From the NCBI RefSeq assembly GCF_014284125.1, contig NZ_JACOFX010000006.1:124001-188000 (forward strand): DNA of 64,000 bases. The letters are read 5' to 3'. Below, piece after piece: positions 8,310 to 17,077 of this stretch. The translations under genes and the position numbers were made by a program. This stretch comes from Undibacterium umbellatum. GTDB taxonomy: Bacteria > Pseudomonadota > Gammaproteobacteria > Burkholderiales > Burkholderiaceae_D. Positions within the stretch are counted from its first letter, which is position 1; the number at the start of each line of letters is the position of its first letter. A model generated the notes under the pieces. It had not been told where the DNA came from. It was given only the letters and a program-made list of their open reading frames with translations, and searched no databases.

Positions 8310-9137
8310 ATGCCAACAAAAACTCCAACGATCGCGATCCGACTGCTTGGATTTTCTCCAAAAGAGGAAGAAACCTTTTCAACCGTTCTTGCCGTGCTCC
8401 GCGAGAAGGGGTATCGCTATCTGGTATTAAAAACTGGAAGTTTACAAGATCCTGACATCCATATTGTCAATGCAGAAGATTTAAAGGCTTTGGCCACGCT
8501 ATCCGACCTCAATCTGGGCGGGGCGCAACCAGTATTGCTTATAGGGAAAACTGAAGTCAATTTGCACTATCAGTCCATGCCTAGGCCCATACGCTGGCGC
8601 AAACTGTTTGACGTTCTCGATGAGCTGATAGACCGTCGCCAGCTATTGCTGACTACCTTAAGCGCCTTTGGCGAAGTGGCCGTACCTGAGCGCCGCCGCC
8701 GTGAACGTATTGATCTTGACCTGACCGACCCCAGCGAATACCAAAAGATGCGCAGGCCCAGCGTACCCAAGGGTGGCATCATGATCGTCGACAAGGACAT
8801 ACGTTTTCGTGAATATGTCGCCATGATCATGGACAAATATGGCATCACCGTGACACTGGCAACAGATGAGCGCAGCGCCCTGATGCTGGACAAGAATAAT
8901 CGTCATGCCATGACGATGATCAATAGTTCAACGCCAGATATTGACCCGTATCGCCTGTGTGCTGAATTAAAAAAGCAAAATACTGACCGGCGGACGACGG
9001 TGATTTTTTTGGTGGATAAAAGCTTTAATTATAAAGTTGCAAATGCGCAACAAGCAGGGTGCGAGGGCTTTTTAACCAAGCCTTTGTCGAGGAAGCAGGT
9101 TTTGTCGACGATACAGAAGTTTTTGCAGCTGCGATGA
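8310..9137 (+). CDS. response regulator-like protein with degenerate receiver domain
   Basis: The C-terminal half of this 275-residue protein (about 155-275) has a receiver fold: IMIVDKDIRFRE with the acidic pair, and the FLTKPLS lysine motif near the end. Where the phospho-acceptor aspartate is expected (end of beta-3) the sequence is MTMINSSTPDID, so Asn205 replaces Asp. The N-terminal 130 residues look like a second, more diverged alpha/beta domain joined by an arginine-rich linker (PERRRRERIDLDL). It is probably a phosphorylation-independent signalling or scaffold protein rather than a normal response regulator. No DNA-binding domain is visible. It stands alone between parE and a convergent VWA gene; the partner is unknown. 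Confidence 0.7.
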   Translation: MPTKTPTIAIRLLGFSPKEEETFSTVLAVLREKGYRYLVLKTGSLQDPDIHIVNAEDLKALATLSDLNLGGAQPVLLIGKTEVNLHYQSMPRPIRWRKLFDVLDELIDRRQLLLTTLSAFGEVAVPERRRRERIDLDLTDPSEYQKMRRPSVPKGGIMIVDKDIRFREYVAMIMDKYGITVTLATDERSALMLDKNNRHAMTMINSSTPDIDPYRLCAELKKQNTDRRTTVIFLVDKSFNYKVANAQQAGCEGFLTKPLSRKQVLSTIQKFLQLR

Positions 9138-9154
9138 AGATGGTGCCGGCCCGA

Positions 9155-9197
9155 TAAAAACAAACTTTGGCATTGCACCCTTGCAAAGTTTGTTTTC
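9155..9197. terminator. bidirectional rho-independent terminator
   Basis: AAAACAAACTTTG (9157-9169) pairs with CAAAGTTTGTTTT (9184-9196) around a 14-nt loop. It lies between the convergent response-regulator and VWA genes, with T-tracts in both directions. Confidence 0.75.
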
Positions 9198-9207
9198 TGG
9201 TCTGCAG

Positions 9208-10377
9208 TTACTTACTCAACAACCTCATCCCACGCTCCAGCCCCTCTATCGTCACCGGAAACATCCGGTTACTCATAATCTGCCTGATCACCGATATAGA
9301 TTGCCGGTATTGCCACAGTCCTTCAGGTTCTGGATTGAGCCAGATATATTTTGGGAAAGCCGAGGTGAACCGTTGCAACCAGGTCGCACCGGCTTCTTCG
9401 TTGTTGTATTCGACAGAGCCTCCAGCCTGAAGGATCTCATAAGGGCTCATCGTGGCGTCGCCGACGAAGATGACCTTGGTGTCGGGTGTATATTTGCGCA
9501 AGACATCCCAGGTAGGGAACTTTTCTGCATGGCGGCGGCGGTTGTTTTTCCATAGGTAGTCGTAGACGCAGTTGTGGAAGTAAAAGAATTCCATGTTCTT
9601 GAACTCAGTCTTGGCGGCGGAAAATAATTCTTCGGTCTGGGCGATGTGGTCGTCCATAGTGCCGCCTACGTCCAGTAGCATGAGTACTTTGATATTATTC
9701 TTGCGCTCTGGCTGCATCTTGATGTCGAGGTAACCGGCATTGTTTGCGGTGGCCTTGATGGTGGCGTCCAGCGCCAATTCTTCTTCGGCACCCTGGCGGG
9801 CGAATTTGCGCAAGCGACGCAGGGCGACCTTGATGTTACGGGTGCCGAGCTCGCGTTCGGCATCATAGTCGCGAAAGGCGCGCGCTTCCCACACCTTGAC
9901 GGCGGTGCGGCTTCCTCCTTTACCGCCTATCCGTATGCCTTCCGGATTGGTGCCTCCATTACCAAATGGGGACGTGCCGCCGGTGCCTATCCATTTATTG
10001 CCGCCTTCGTGACGCTCTTTTTGTTCTTTGAGCAATTCCTGCAGCCTGTCCATCAGCTTGTCATAACCAAATTTCTCGATGGCGGCTTTTTGCTCGTCGC
10101 TCAATTCGCGCTCCATGCGTTTCATGAGCCAGTCCAGCGGAATGTCAGGGCGTTTTTCAAAAATCGTGTCTATGCCCTTGAAGTACAGACCAAAGGCTTT
10201 GTCGAATTTGTCGTAATGCGCTTCATCCTTGATCATGATGGTGCGCGACAGGAAATAAAAGTCGTCAAGCGACAAGCTGATGAGCCCTTTTTCCATGGCC
10301 TCCAGCAGCATTAGAAACTCCTTGATGGATACCGGGATCCTGGCGTCTTTCAGGGTAAAGAAAAAATCGATCAGCAC
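9208..10377 (-). CDS. CoxE-like VWA domain protein
   Basis: This 389-residue protein resembles the CoxE/YehP class of VWA proteins, which usually work with a MoxR AAA+ ATPase to insert or remodel cofactor proteins. The N-terminus (FFFTLKDARIPVSIKEFLMLLEAM) is typical. A glycine-rich linker lies near residues 125-155. The VWA-like domain begins at KVLMLLDVGGTMDDH, where the metal site D-x-S-x-S is degenerate (DVGGT). It starts with GTG, preceded by AGGGAGA at 7-nt spacing. No MoxR gene is adjacent; the upstream neighbour, 19 bp away, is an acetyltransferase. Its client is unknown. Confidence 0.85.
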   Translation of the reverse strand: MLIDFFFTLKDARIPVSIKEFLMLLEAMEKGLISLSLDDFYFLSRTIMIKDEAHYDKFDKAFGLYFKGIDTIFEKRPDIPLDWLMKRMERELSDEQKAAIEKFGYDKLMDRLQELLKEQKERHEGGNKWIGTGGTSPFGNGGTNPEGIRIGGKGGSRTAVKVWEARAFRDYDAERELGTRNIKVALRRLRKFARQGAEEELALDATIKATANNAGYLDIKMQPERKNNIKVLMLLDVGGTMDDHIAQTEELFSAAKTEFKNMEFFYFHNCVYDYLWKNNRRRHAEKFPTWDVLRKYTPDTKVIFVGDATMSPYEILQAGGSVEYNNEEAGATWLQRFTSAFPKYIWLNPEPEGLWQYRQSISVIRQIMSNRMFPVTIEGLERGMRLLSK

Positions 10378-10396
10378 TAGTCAGTCTCCCTACTAT

Positions 10397-10987
10397 TTAT
10401 TCATATTTGGATTGCATATATTGCAAATTCTTTTTCACACCCGCCCATTCAGAATTCAGAATGCTATATACAACCGTATCACGGATGCGGCCATCCGGCA
10501 AAATCATGTGATTGCGCAAGATTGCGTCGCGCTTTGCACCAAGTCGCTCTATTGCGGCCTGAGAACGGCGGTTGAACCAGTCAGTGCGGAACTCGACAGC
10601 TATACAGCCAAATTCTTCGAATGCATGGCCCAGTAACAGCAACTTGCATTCGGTATTCACCGGACTGCGTTGCACTCTTTGCGCATACCAGGTGTAGCCT
10701 ATCTCCAAGCGTTTGTTATTGATATCCATATTACAGTATCTGGTGGCACCAACTATCTGGCCAGTTGCGTTTTCACGGACGATAAACGGCAGGGCTTTTT
10801 CTTGCTGTTGCATTTCCAGGGCAATATTGAGCCAGTTCTGGGTGTTGTCAGGGGAGGGGACGGAGGTAAAAAACAGTTTCCATAACTCGCCATCGGCTGC
10901 TGCGGCCTGGATATCAGCCAGATGATGCTGTTTCAGTGGTTCGAGGGTGACGTGTTTTCCCTTTATCGTAATTGGCTTGCAATGCAT
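10397..10987 (-). CDS. GNAT family N-acetyltransferase (RimJ/RimL-like)
   Basis: The frame is open further upstream, but I chose the ATG at 10987 because AAAGG lies 6 nt before it and the protein then begins MHCKPITIKGKHVTLEPL, as family members do (196 residues). The order of elements matches the Acetyltransf_3 group: an N-terminal LEPL strand, FIVRENATGQIVGATRY, LEIGYTWYA, then the NTECKLLLLGHAFEEFG helix and the RTDWFNRRSQAAIERLGA acetyl-CoA end. It probably acetylates an amino group of a small molecule or of a ribosomal protein N-terminus. It is followed after 19 bp by the VWA gene on the same strand. Confidence 0.8.
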   Translation of the reverse strand: MHCKPITIKGKHVTLEPLKQHHLADIQAAAADGELWKLFFTSVPSPDNTQNWLNIALEMQQQEKALPFIVRENATGQIVGATRYCNMDINNKRLEIGYTWYAQRVQRSPVNTECKLLLLGHAFEEFGCIAVEFRTDWFNRRSQAAIERLGAKRDAILRNHMILPDGRIRDTVVYSILNSEWAGVKKNLQYMQSKYE

Positions 10988-11177
10988 GTTCATCCTTTGG
11001 CAGTGGTCTCGGGCAGTGAAGTGGTTTTGATAGTAAAATCGTACCCGGATACTCAGTTTTGCACCCCTGATGTGATACGCATAGATACAGTCGTGCAAAT
11101 TTTGGGCATGACAGTTGCGTAAATCTGACTGGAATATCAGAAATACTGCTGTCTGTTGCAAGAATCGACAGGAATGC

Positions 11178-11206
11178 TTGCTATCAAAAATAAATCCAGT
11201 TATACT
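11178..11206 (+). promoter_or_regulatory. predicted sigma-70 promoter of rpsT
   Basis: TTGCTA (-35, 11178-11183) and TATACT (-10, 11201-11206) are separated by 17 bp, about 80 bp before the rpsT start. Confidence 0.6.
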
Positions 11207-11287
11207 GCAAAGCTGTATAGAATTTTGCGGCGTGGCATTTTATCAAATGTTTTGACCTCGTCGCTTTGACCACGTTTAGGAAATCTC

Positions 11288-11551
11288 ATGGCAAATACCG
11301 CACAAGCACGCAAACGTGCTCGTCAAGCAGTTAAACTGAATGCACACAACTCCAGCCAGCGCTCCACGCTGCGCACAGCGATCAAAGCTGTTCGTAAAGC
11401 GATCGAAGCTGGTGATAAAGCTGCTGCAGCAACAATTTTCCAAAGCTCCGTATCGGTTATCGACCGTATCGCTGACAAGAAAATCATTCACAAAAACAAG
11501 GCAGCTCGCCATAAGAGCCGTCTGGCATCCGCTTTGAAAGCACTGGCTTAA
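11288..11551 (+). CDS. rpsT: 30S ribosomal protein S20
   Basis: This is an 87-residue, lysine/arginine-rich, helical protein beginning [14 protein letters not shown], with the S20 signature [19 protein letters not shown] and the ending [19 protein letters not shown]20 binds 16S rRNA early in small-subunit assembly. It is a single-gene unit with a good upstream promoter and a strong terminator. AGGAAATCTC just before the ATG supplies the ribosome binding site. High lysine/alanine codon repetition is normal for the family. Confidence 0.98.
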   Translation: MANTAQARKRARQAVKLNAHNSSQRSTLRTAIKAVRKAIEAGDKAAAATIFQSSVSVIDRIADKKIIHKNKAARHKSRLASALKALA

Positions 11552-11611
11552 TTTTAAGCCTGCTTCTAAAGCCGGAAGGTTAGCCTTAAACTGCTAACTG
11601 CATGAAGTGAA

Positions 11612-11639
11612 AAAAAGCCGCAATATATTGCGGCTTTTT
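11612..11639 (+). terminator. rho-independent terminator of rpsT
   Basis: AAAAAGCCGCAA pairs with TTGCGGCTTTTT around a TATA-like centre, and a T-run follows. Confidence 0.9.
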
Positions 11640-11699
11640 GTCGTTTGTGGTTTTGCTCCGAATTTTCGACTTCAGGCGGCGTATCTGATAATTCCAGGT

Positions 11700-11729
11700 A
11701 TAAAAAAAGCAGGACTAGCCTGCCTTTTT
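11700..11729 (-). terminator. rho-independent terminator of small Ala/Lys-rich gene
   Basis: Read on the minus strand, GGCAGG-CTAGT-CCTGC is followed by TTTTTTT. It lies 20 bp past the stop of the 11749-11946 gene. Confidence 0.75.
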
Positions 11730-11748
11730 TGTGCTGAAAACGACTGAA

Positions 11749-11946
11749 TTACTTAGATGCAGCGGCGGATGCGGATGCTGCTTTCTTCTTGGATTTTTTG
11801 GCTTTCTTAGCTGGCTTGGCCGCATCTGTTGATGCAGCAGCTGCAGCTGCTGCTGGAGCGGACGCTTTAGCTGAAGGAGCGGGTGCTTGGGCGAAAGCAG
11901 CAGAAGCAAACAGACCTGCGACCAGAGCGGCGATCAATTTTTTCAT
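11749..11946 (-). CDS. small exported Ala/Lys-rich protein
   Basis: The protein has 65 residues. The start at 11946 is chosen because AAGGA lies 7 nt upstream; an in-frame ATG 15 bp earlier overlaps that site. The N-terminus MKKLIAALVAGLFASAAFAQ is a clear Sec signal peptide with an AFA cleavage site. The mature part is only about 45 residues, very rich in alanine, lysine and serine (KPAKKAKKSKKKAA), and recalls histone H1-like or acid-shock-type low-complexity tails. It has its own terminator. No enzymatic role is likely; buffering, polyanion binding or envelope association are guesses. Confidence 0.75.
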   Translation of the reverse strand: MKKLIAALVAGLFASAAFAQAPAPSAKASAPAAAAAAASTDAAKPAKKAKKSKKKAASASAAASK

Positions 11947-12091
11947 TTTGGTGTCCTTCATAAAATATTGGTTGAAAATGATTCACTGGAATCAAGGCAA
12001 GCAACGCTACCGTTAAGTTGGGCGTTGACAAGAATTCTAATTAATTTGCAACGTTTGTGAATTTTTTTCTGAATTTCTGTGCAAACATTAT

Positions 12092-12637
12092 TTAAATTTT
12101 AACTTCCTGCCATTCGCCGGGTAACATTGGGTGGGATTCGAGCGAAAAACCGCCTATGCTTATCCTCACCAGGCGCAAGGTTGGCAAGCCAACTGCCGCA
12201 GTCATGCGTCTGACCTGGCGATTTTTCCCTTCTGATAAAGTCATGCTTAGCCAACTGGTTGGTATGTTCGCTCTTTCGCGCACAGGCGGATTGCGTGGCC
12301 AGAGCCATTCAGGTGGATGGATGTGCTTGACGATGCAGGGCTGGGTGACAAAATCGCCCAGGTCCAAAGCTTGACGTAGTTTGTCCAGGGACTCGCGAGC
12401 GGGTGTCCCTTCGACTTGTACCAGGTATGTTTTGGGTTGTTTGTGATCGGGATGACTGATGCGATTCTGTAGTTGGCCGTCATCAGTCAGCAGGATCAGT
12501 CCCTCACTGTCTGCATCAAGCCGGCCAGCCGGATAGATGTGCGGGATATTGACATAGTCAGCCAGGGTAGGTCGGCTGGGATGCGCCGAAAACTGGCACA
12601 TCACATTGAAAGGTTTGTTGAGTAAAATCAGTTTCAT
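12092..12637 (-). CDS. rluE: RsuA-family rRNA pseudouridine synthase (RluE-like)
   Basis: I chose the start [13 protein letters not shown] (181 residues), where the family domain begins. The catalytic motif is [14 protein letters not shown], with the Asp of RLD as the nucleophile; KTYLVQVEG and [15 protein letters not shown] follow, as in RsuA/RluE enzymes. Without an N-terminal S4 domain it best matches RluE, which makes pseudouridine 2457 in 23S rRNA. The frame is open upstream by 32 codons, but that segment (Cys-rich, no family similarity) is unlikely to be translated. No strong ribosome binding site is seen. It diverges from icd. Confidence 0.85.
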   Translation of the reverse strand: MKLILLNKPFNVMCQFSAHPSRPTLADYVNIPHIYPAGRLDADSEGLILLTDDGQLQNRISHPDHKQPKTYLVQVEGTPARESLDKLRQALDLGDFVTQPCIVKHIHPPEWLWPRNPPVRERANIPTSWLSMTLSEGKNRQVRRMTAAVGLPTLRLVRISIGGFSLESHPMLPGEWQEVKI

Positions 12638-12972
12638 GGCAATATGGTAACCGTAAAATGCAGCTGAATAAACGGCAAAACAGACTGTGCACAGTGTCAA
12701 TCTAAGATTGGTCTTGTATGGCGGTTTGCGCAAGTCTGGTTTCTTGAATGAATGACATGTAGTATTTTTAAATATTGCAGCAAGGGAAATTCATGGCACC
12801 AGTGACACCAGTAAAGCTGACAAACTGATGGCATACGGTAAAATAGTAGTGCATAATACGAAATGATGGTCTTGTGTCTTATAGAAGAGTGCTCACTCTA
12901 TTAAATGTAAACACAAAAGACAAATGATGAGAAAAGCGCGACCCGCTTGATCGCCCAACCACGGAGAAAACG
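12638..12972. other. 335-bp intergenic region between rluE and icd
   Basis: It holds the divergent promoters. The only clear structure is a small inverted repeat AGAGTG-CT-CACTCT at 12886-12899, about 75 bp upstream of icd, which could be an operator. A good ribosome binding site (GGAGAAAACG) precedes icd. No gene or RNA is recognised. Confidence 0.4.
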
Positions 12973-14226
12973 ATGTATCAACATATTCAAGTACCTGCTG
13001 AAGGTAAACAAATTACCGTCAATGCTGATTTTTCATTGAATGTTCCTGACAATCCTATCATCCCTTTTATCGAAGGCGATGGTACTGGCGTTGATATCAG
13101 CCCGGTCATGATCAAGGTCGTCGACGCGGCCGTAGCAAAAGCCTATGGCGGCAAACGCAAAATCAGCTGGATGGAAATCTATGCTGGTGAAAAATCCACT
13201 AAAGTTTACGGCCCTGACGTCTGGTTGCCAGAAGAAACACTGAAAGTCTTGAAAGACTACGTTGTTTCCATCAAAGGCCCATTGACTACGCCAGTTGGCG
13301 GTGGCATCCGTTCTTTGAACGTGGCCCTGCGTCAAGAACTGGATCTGTATGTCTGCCTGCGCCCAGTGCGTTATTTCAAAGGCGTGCCATCTCCAGTGCG
13401 TGAGCCAGAAAAAACAGACATGGTCATCTTCCGTGAAAACTCTGAAGATATCTATGCTGGTATTGAATTCGCTGAAGGCTCTGACCAAGTTAAAAAACTG
13501 ATCAAGTTCCTGACAGAAGAAATGGGCGTCAAGAAAATCCGTTTCCCTGAAACTTCTGGTATCGGCGTCAAGCCAGTATCTCGCGAAGGTACAGAGCGCC
13601 TGGTACGCAAAGCGATCCAGTACGCAATCGACAATGACAAGCCATCTGTGACTATCGTTCACAAAGGCAACATCATGAAGTACACCGAAGGTGGCTTCCG
13701 TGACTGGGCATATGCTTTGGCACAAAAAGAATTCGGTGCTGAACTGATCGACGGCGGCCCATGGTGCAAATTCAAGAATCCCAGGACAGGTAAAGAAATC
13801 ACTGTCAAGGATTCCATCGCTGATGCATTCTTGCAGCAAATCCTGTTGCGTCCGGCAGAATACAGCGTTATCGCTACACTGAACCTGAACGGCGACTATA
13901 TCTCTGACGCGCTGGCAGCTCAGGTTGGTGGTATCGGTATTGCTCCAGGTGCCAATCTGTCTGACTCTATCGCCATGTTTGAAGCAACCCACGGCACAGC
14001 ACCTAAGTACGCTGGTAAAGATTATGTGAACCCAGGTTCTCTGATCTTGTCCGCAGAAATGATGTTGCGTCACATGGGCTGGCTGGAAGCCGCTGACCTG
14101 CTGATCAGCGCGACAGAAAAGGCCATCACAGCCAAGAAAGTGACTTATGACTTTGCACGCCTGATGGAAGGTGCGACACAAGTATCTTGCTCCGGTTTTG
14201 GCGATGTCATGATTGAAAATATGTAA
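12973..14226 (+). CDS. icd: NADP-dependent isocitrate dehydrogenase
   Basis: Icd (417 residues) oxidatively decarboxylates isocitrate to 2-oxoglutarate in the citric acid cycle. The sequence follows the E. coli-type homodimeric enzyme throughout: [10 protein letters not shown] near the start, [13 protein letters not shown] with Ser114 (equivalent to the Ser113 phosphorylated by AceK in E. coli), [13 protein letters not shown], and [17 protein letters not shown] with the metal-binding aspartates. The HGTAPKYAG stretch fits an NADP-binding site. It is monocistronic, with a strong terminator directly downstream. Codon use is highly optimised, as expected for an abundant enzyme. Confidence 0.97.
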   Translation: MYQHIQVPAEGKQITVNADFSLNVPDNPIIPFIEGDGTGVDISPVMIKVVDAAVAKAYGGKRKISWMEIYAGEKSTKVYGPDVWLPEETLKVLKDYVVSIKGPLTTPVGGGIRSLNVALRQELDLYVCLRPVRYFKGVPSPVREPEKTDMVIFRENSEDIYAGIEFAEGSDQVKKLIKFLTEEMGVKKIRFPETSGIGVKPVSREGTERLVRKAIQYAIDNDKPSVTIVHKGNIMKYTEGGFRDWAYALAQKEFGAELIDGGPWCKFKNPRTGKEITVKDSIADAFLQQILLRPAEYSVIATLNLNGDYISDALAAQVGGIGIAPGANLSDSIAMFEATHGTAPKYAGKDYVNPGSLILSAEMMLRHMGWLEAADLLISATEKAITAKKVTYDFARLMEGATQVSCSGFGDVMIENM

Positions 14227-14254
14227 AACTTATTCGGTAGCCAGTTTTGCCGAT

Positions 14255-14291
14255 AATGACAAAGCCGACTTGCGTGTCGGCTTTGTCATTT
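14255..14291 (+). terminator. rho-independent terminator of icd
   Basis: A 15-bp stem, AATGACAAAGCCGAC/GTCGGCTTTGTCATT, has a short loop; it lies 29 bp after the icd stop. Confidence 0.8.
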
Positions 14292-14312
14292 CATGCTTTG
14301 CTGTCTGCTAAG

Positions 14313-14954
14313 TCAAACAATCACATTATTCAAAGCATAGCGTATCAAATCCGCCTGACCTTCAATATTCAGTTTGCGCTTGATATTGAGCCTGTGGGTT
14401 TCGACCGTCCTGACACTGAGGCCAAGATCTCTTGCAATATGCTTGTTGGATTTTCCTGTGGCGATGCAAGTCAGAATGGATTTTTCTCTTTGTGTCAGCG
14501 TCTGGCTGCTATCACTAATTGCTGATTGCTTCTTCAAGCCCGAGCTGAAATAGGTGCCGCCAGCCATGACAGTATCGATTGCTTCGATGATTTCTACCGC
14601 CGGTGCATCTTTGAGCACGTAAGCGCGTGCGCCTGCTTGCATGGATTGATTGACGTATTCTGTCTTCTCGTGCATAGACAGCATGATGACCGCAATATGC
14701 GGATATTCTGCCTTGAATCTCGCCGTCAGGCTGATGCCATTGCCTGTGCCAAGGTTGATATCCATCAGGATGAGGTTGACAGGCTTGCTGGCAGCGATCA
14801 GCAGGGCATCCTCTGCCGTACCTGCCTCGCCGGCGATGGTGATGCTGGCGATGGTTTCCAGCCTTGCCCTGAGCCCGTCCCTGACCAGGGGATGATCATC
14901 AACCAGCAATAGATGTACTTGTGCTGCTGGCCGGACCGGTATGTTCTCGGTCAT
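14313..14954 (-). CDS. NarL/FixJ-family response regulator
   Basis: The protein has 213 residues. The receiver domain (about 12-130) has LLVDDHPLVRDG, phospho-acceptor Asp65 in LILMDINLG and Lys115 in YVLKDAP. The C-terminal LuxR-type helix-turn-helix (about 150-210) has LTQREKSILTCIATGKSN and the recognition segment LGLSVRTVETHRLNIKRKL. It is a transcription regulator that should be phosphorylated by the sensor kinase encoded just upstream; their reading frames overlap by 4 bp (ATGA). Target genes are not evident from the neighbourhood. Confidence 0.93.
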   Translation of the reverse strand: MTENIPVRPAAQVHLLLVDDHPLVRDGLRARLETIASITIAGEAGTAEDALLIAASKPVNLILMDINLGTGNGISLTARFKAEYPHIAVIMLSMHEKTEYVNQSMQAGARAYVLKDAPAVEIIEAIDTVMAGGTYFSSGLKKQSAISDSSQTLTQREKSILTCIATGKSNKHIARDLGLSVRTVETHRLNIKRKLNIEGQADLIRYALNNVIV

Positions 14955-16318
14955 TTTGTTTCTCCATTCGATAAGCTTGCGGTCACAGTTGTGCCATTGG
15001 TACTGGATTGTAATTCTAAACGGCCATTAATCGCAGCCAGACGTTCACGCATATTGCTCAAGCCTATACCTCTGTGCGGGTGGTTTGCTACCCCCTTGAT
15101 ATCAAAACCGCGCCCATCATCGGCGATGATCAGTTTGATTCCTTCTGCATCGCTGAGTAGTTGCAAATTAACATGTCTGACTTGCTCGGCGTGCTTGTGT
15201 ATATTCGTCAAGGCTTCTTGCGCAACCCTGAACAGGACAGTATTACTGATTTCATCCAGTGACTGAAAGTCGCCGGCTGCATCAAAACTAACTGGCAAGC
15301 CGCTGGCATGTTCAAATTCATCGGCCAGATGTTCAAAAGCTGCCACCAGACCCAGGTCGTCCAGCAGGGCAGGGCGCAGATTGTGTGAGATGCGTCTGAC
15401 TTCGCTGAGCGCTTCGTTGAGTTGGTCGGTGGCACGGGCGAATGACAGTTTTGCAGCCTCTGGGCCTGCTCCGGCCTGATGAAGTTTGACTTGTCCTGAC
15501 TCTATCTGCAGCTTGACCGACACCAATAACTGGCTAAGGCCATCATGCAGGTCGCGCGACAGGCGCGCGCGCTCATCTTCCTGCGAGCTGACCACGCTCT
15601 GGGCCAATACTTTCAATTTGGCTTCAGCCAGCCTTGATTCACTGATATTCAGGGCCAGACCTGACAGGGCGATCAGCAGTGCACTGATAATCGCGATGCC
15701 TGCAATCCATGACATGGTGCTTTGTATGTTTTTTGCCACTTGTATATCAATTTTATTGAGGGCGTCATCAACGTCATCGAGATAAATGCCTGTACCCAGC
15801 ATCCAGCCCCATTGTTCCAGTTTGACGACATAGCCAAGCTTGGGCATGACCTTGTGCATCGAGGGTTTTTCCCACATATAACGGATAGCACCACCGCCGG
15901 CCTTGGCTTTGTTGAGCAGATTTTGTATGGTCAGGCTGCCTTCGTGGTCAGTCATATTCCATAAATCTTTGCCGACCAGGTCGGGGCGGCGTGGATGCAT
16001 GAGGTTCTTGCCCTCCATGTTGTAGATGTAAAAATAGCCATCGTCGCCGAAATCCAGGGCCGCCAATATTTTTTTTGCTTCTTCTTGCGTATTGGGGTTT
16101 TGTTGCTTGCTGTTGTAGAGATGGGCTATCGCTGCCGTGCCCAGCGTGACATAGTGCTTGAGTTCGGCTTCCTTACTGGACAGATAGGCTTGCTCTATGG
16201 TGCTTCTTTGTTGTTTTGCCAAAAACGTGGCTTGGTAAAATACTGCCATCGCAATACCGGAAAACGCCAACAGCAGTGGGGCAACTGCCAGGAAGATGAT
16301 TTTTTGCCTGAGCTTCAT
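14951..16318 (-). CDS. Cache-domain sensor histidine kinase (NarL-type partner)
   Basis: With the start at MKLRQKIIFLAV the protein has 455 residues. A first membrane helix (about 7-28) is followed by a periplasmic single Cache domain (about 35-190; GYFYIYNMEGKNLMHP, VGKDLWN) and a second helix (about 203-223). The kinase core is of the HisKA_3 type: RLSRDLHDGLSQLL with His258, then a GHKL ATPase with DDGRGFDIKG and GIGLSNMRERL. Cache domains bind small ligands such as carboxylates. It phosphorylates the overlapping NarL-type regulator. The frame is open 48 codons upstream, but that stretch overlaps the cold-shock terminator. Confidence 0.9.
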   Translation of the reverse strand: MKLRQKIIFLAVAPLLLAFSGIAMAVFYQATFLAKQQRSTIEQAYLSSKEAELKHYVTLGTAAIAHLYNSKQQNPNTQEEAKKILAALDFGDDGYFYIYNMEGKNLMHPRRPDLVGKDLWNMTDHEGSLTIQNLLNKAKAGGGAIRYMWEKPSMHKVMPKLGYVVKLEQWGWMLGTGIYLDDVDDALNKIDIQVAKNIQSTMSWIAGIAIISALLIALSGLALNISESRLAEAKLKVLAQSVVSSQEDERARLSRDLHDGLSQLLVSVKLQIESGQVKLHQAGAGPEAAKLSFARATDQLNEALSEVRRISHNLRPALLDDLGLVAAFEHLADEFEHASGLPVSFDAAGDFQSLDEISNTVLFRVAQEALTNIHKHAEQVRHVNLQLLSDAEGIKLIIADDGRGFDIKGVANHPHRGIGLSNMRERLAAINGRLELQSSTNGTTVTASLSNGETK

Positions 16319-16415
16319 TGAGAAAAAGTAAACCTGCGTTTTGACCAGGCATCTACTGTAGTCTTGATGGCGGTATAAGCGAAGTGTAAATTTGATGTGC
16401 AAGGATGAAAAGCAC

Positions 16416-16444
16416 AAAAAAAACCCCGCAATTGCGGGGTTCTT
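16416..16444 (-). terminator. rho-independent terminator of the cold-shock gene
   Basis: On the minus strand AACCCCGCAATTGCGGGGTT is followed by a run of T. It lies 30 bp past the stop of the cold-shock gene and before the sensor kinase start. Confidence 0.9.
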
Positions 16445-16476
16445 TAAAAAACCAAAAATCAAAGAAGAATCAAAGA

Positions 16477-16680
16477 TTAAGGGTTTTGAATGTTGGAAGC
16501 TTGCTTGCCTTTAGGGCCTTGCGTGACTTCGAACGTTACTTTTTGACCTTCTTTCAGGGTCTTGAAGCCGTTCATCTGGATTGCGGAAAAGTGGGCGAAC
16601 AAATCCTCACCGCCGTCATCCGGAGTGATAAAGCCGAAACCTTTGGAATCATTGAACCACTTGACGGTACCTGTTGCCAT
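16477..16680 (-). CDS. cold-shock protein (CspA family)
   Basis: This is a 67-residue OB-fold protein, [20 protein letters not shown]..., with RNP1 (KGFGFI) and RNP2 (DLFAHFSAI) for single-stranded RNA/DNA binding. It is a cytoplasmic RNA chaperone; whether it is cold-induced cannot be told from sequence. The ribosome binding site is AAAGA, 7 nt before the ATG. A long, AT-rich upstream region with a candidate promoter 90 nt away suggests a structured 5' leader, typical of csp genes. It has its own terminator. Confidence 0.95.
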   Translation of the reverse strand: MATGTVKWFNDSKGFGFITPDDGGEDLFAHFSAIQMNGFKTLKEGQKVTFEVTQGPKGKQASNIQNP

Positions 16681-17077
16681 AATGCATCTTTCAAATAGAA
16701 ACTAATCACACGAGCCGTAAAAGCAAGAAACCTAGCACTATGCTACCTCCCCCTTGACCTGCTCACTTCATATTGACGATTTAATACTTTATTTGTCAAT
16801 AAATATCATTCTTGGCGGAAAAAAAGCTAAAGTCAAGAAACTTCTGGTTACAAATGAAGTAGTTTTGCAGTACTGTTGTATTTTTACTTAATGACAAGAA
16901 AATACAGCGATATTTGATGTGAAGAAATAGTTTTGCTATTGAAACTTGATCTAAAGGAATTGATCACCATCTGCGAATAAAGCAGAAAGCGCGTAACATT
17001 GACCTGGGAGAGAATTAAGCCGTTTTTATTCGCTTATTATTTGTCTCTGAAATGAATCAACGTACTAGAATATACGT
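16681..17077. other. 397-bp intergenic region between csp and clpS
   Basis: An AT-rich divergent regulatory region. It carries the candidate csp promoter (16771-16799) on the minus strand. For clpS I see no clear promoter; TTGACC at 17000 could be a -35. No gene or RNA is recognised. clpS has no obvious Shine-Dalgarno sequence. Confidence 0.4.
16771..16801 (-). promoter_or_regulatory. candidate csp promoter within an inverted repeat
   Basis: On the minus strand TTGACA (16794-16799) is a perfect -35 followed after 17 bp by a weak -10, TCAATA (16771-16776). The same positions form the inverted repeat TATTGAC (16771-16777)/GTCAATA (16795-16801), so a regulator could overlap the promoter. Confidence 0.4.

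Noticed and set aside
13033..14181. Long open frame of 382 codons antisense to icd
   Set aside because: It is Cys/Phe/His-rich in a way expected from the reverse strand of a codon-biased gene, has no family similarity and fully overlaps a certain gene.
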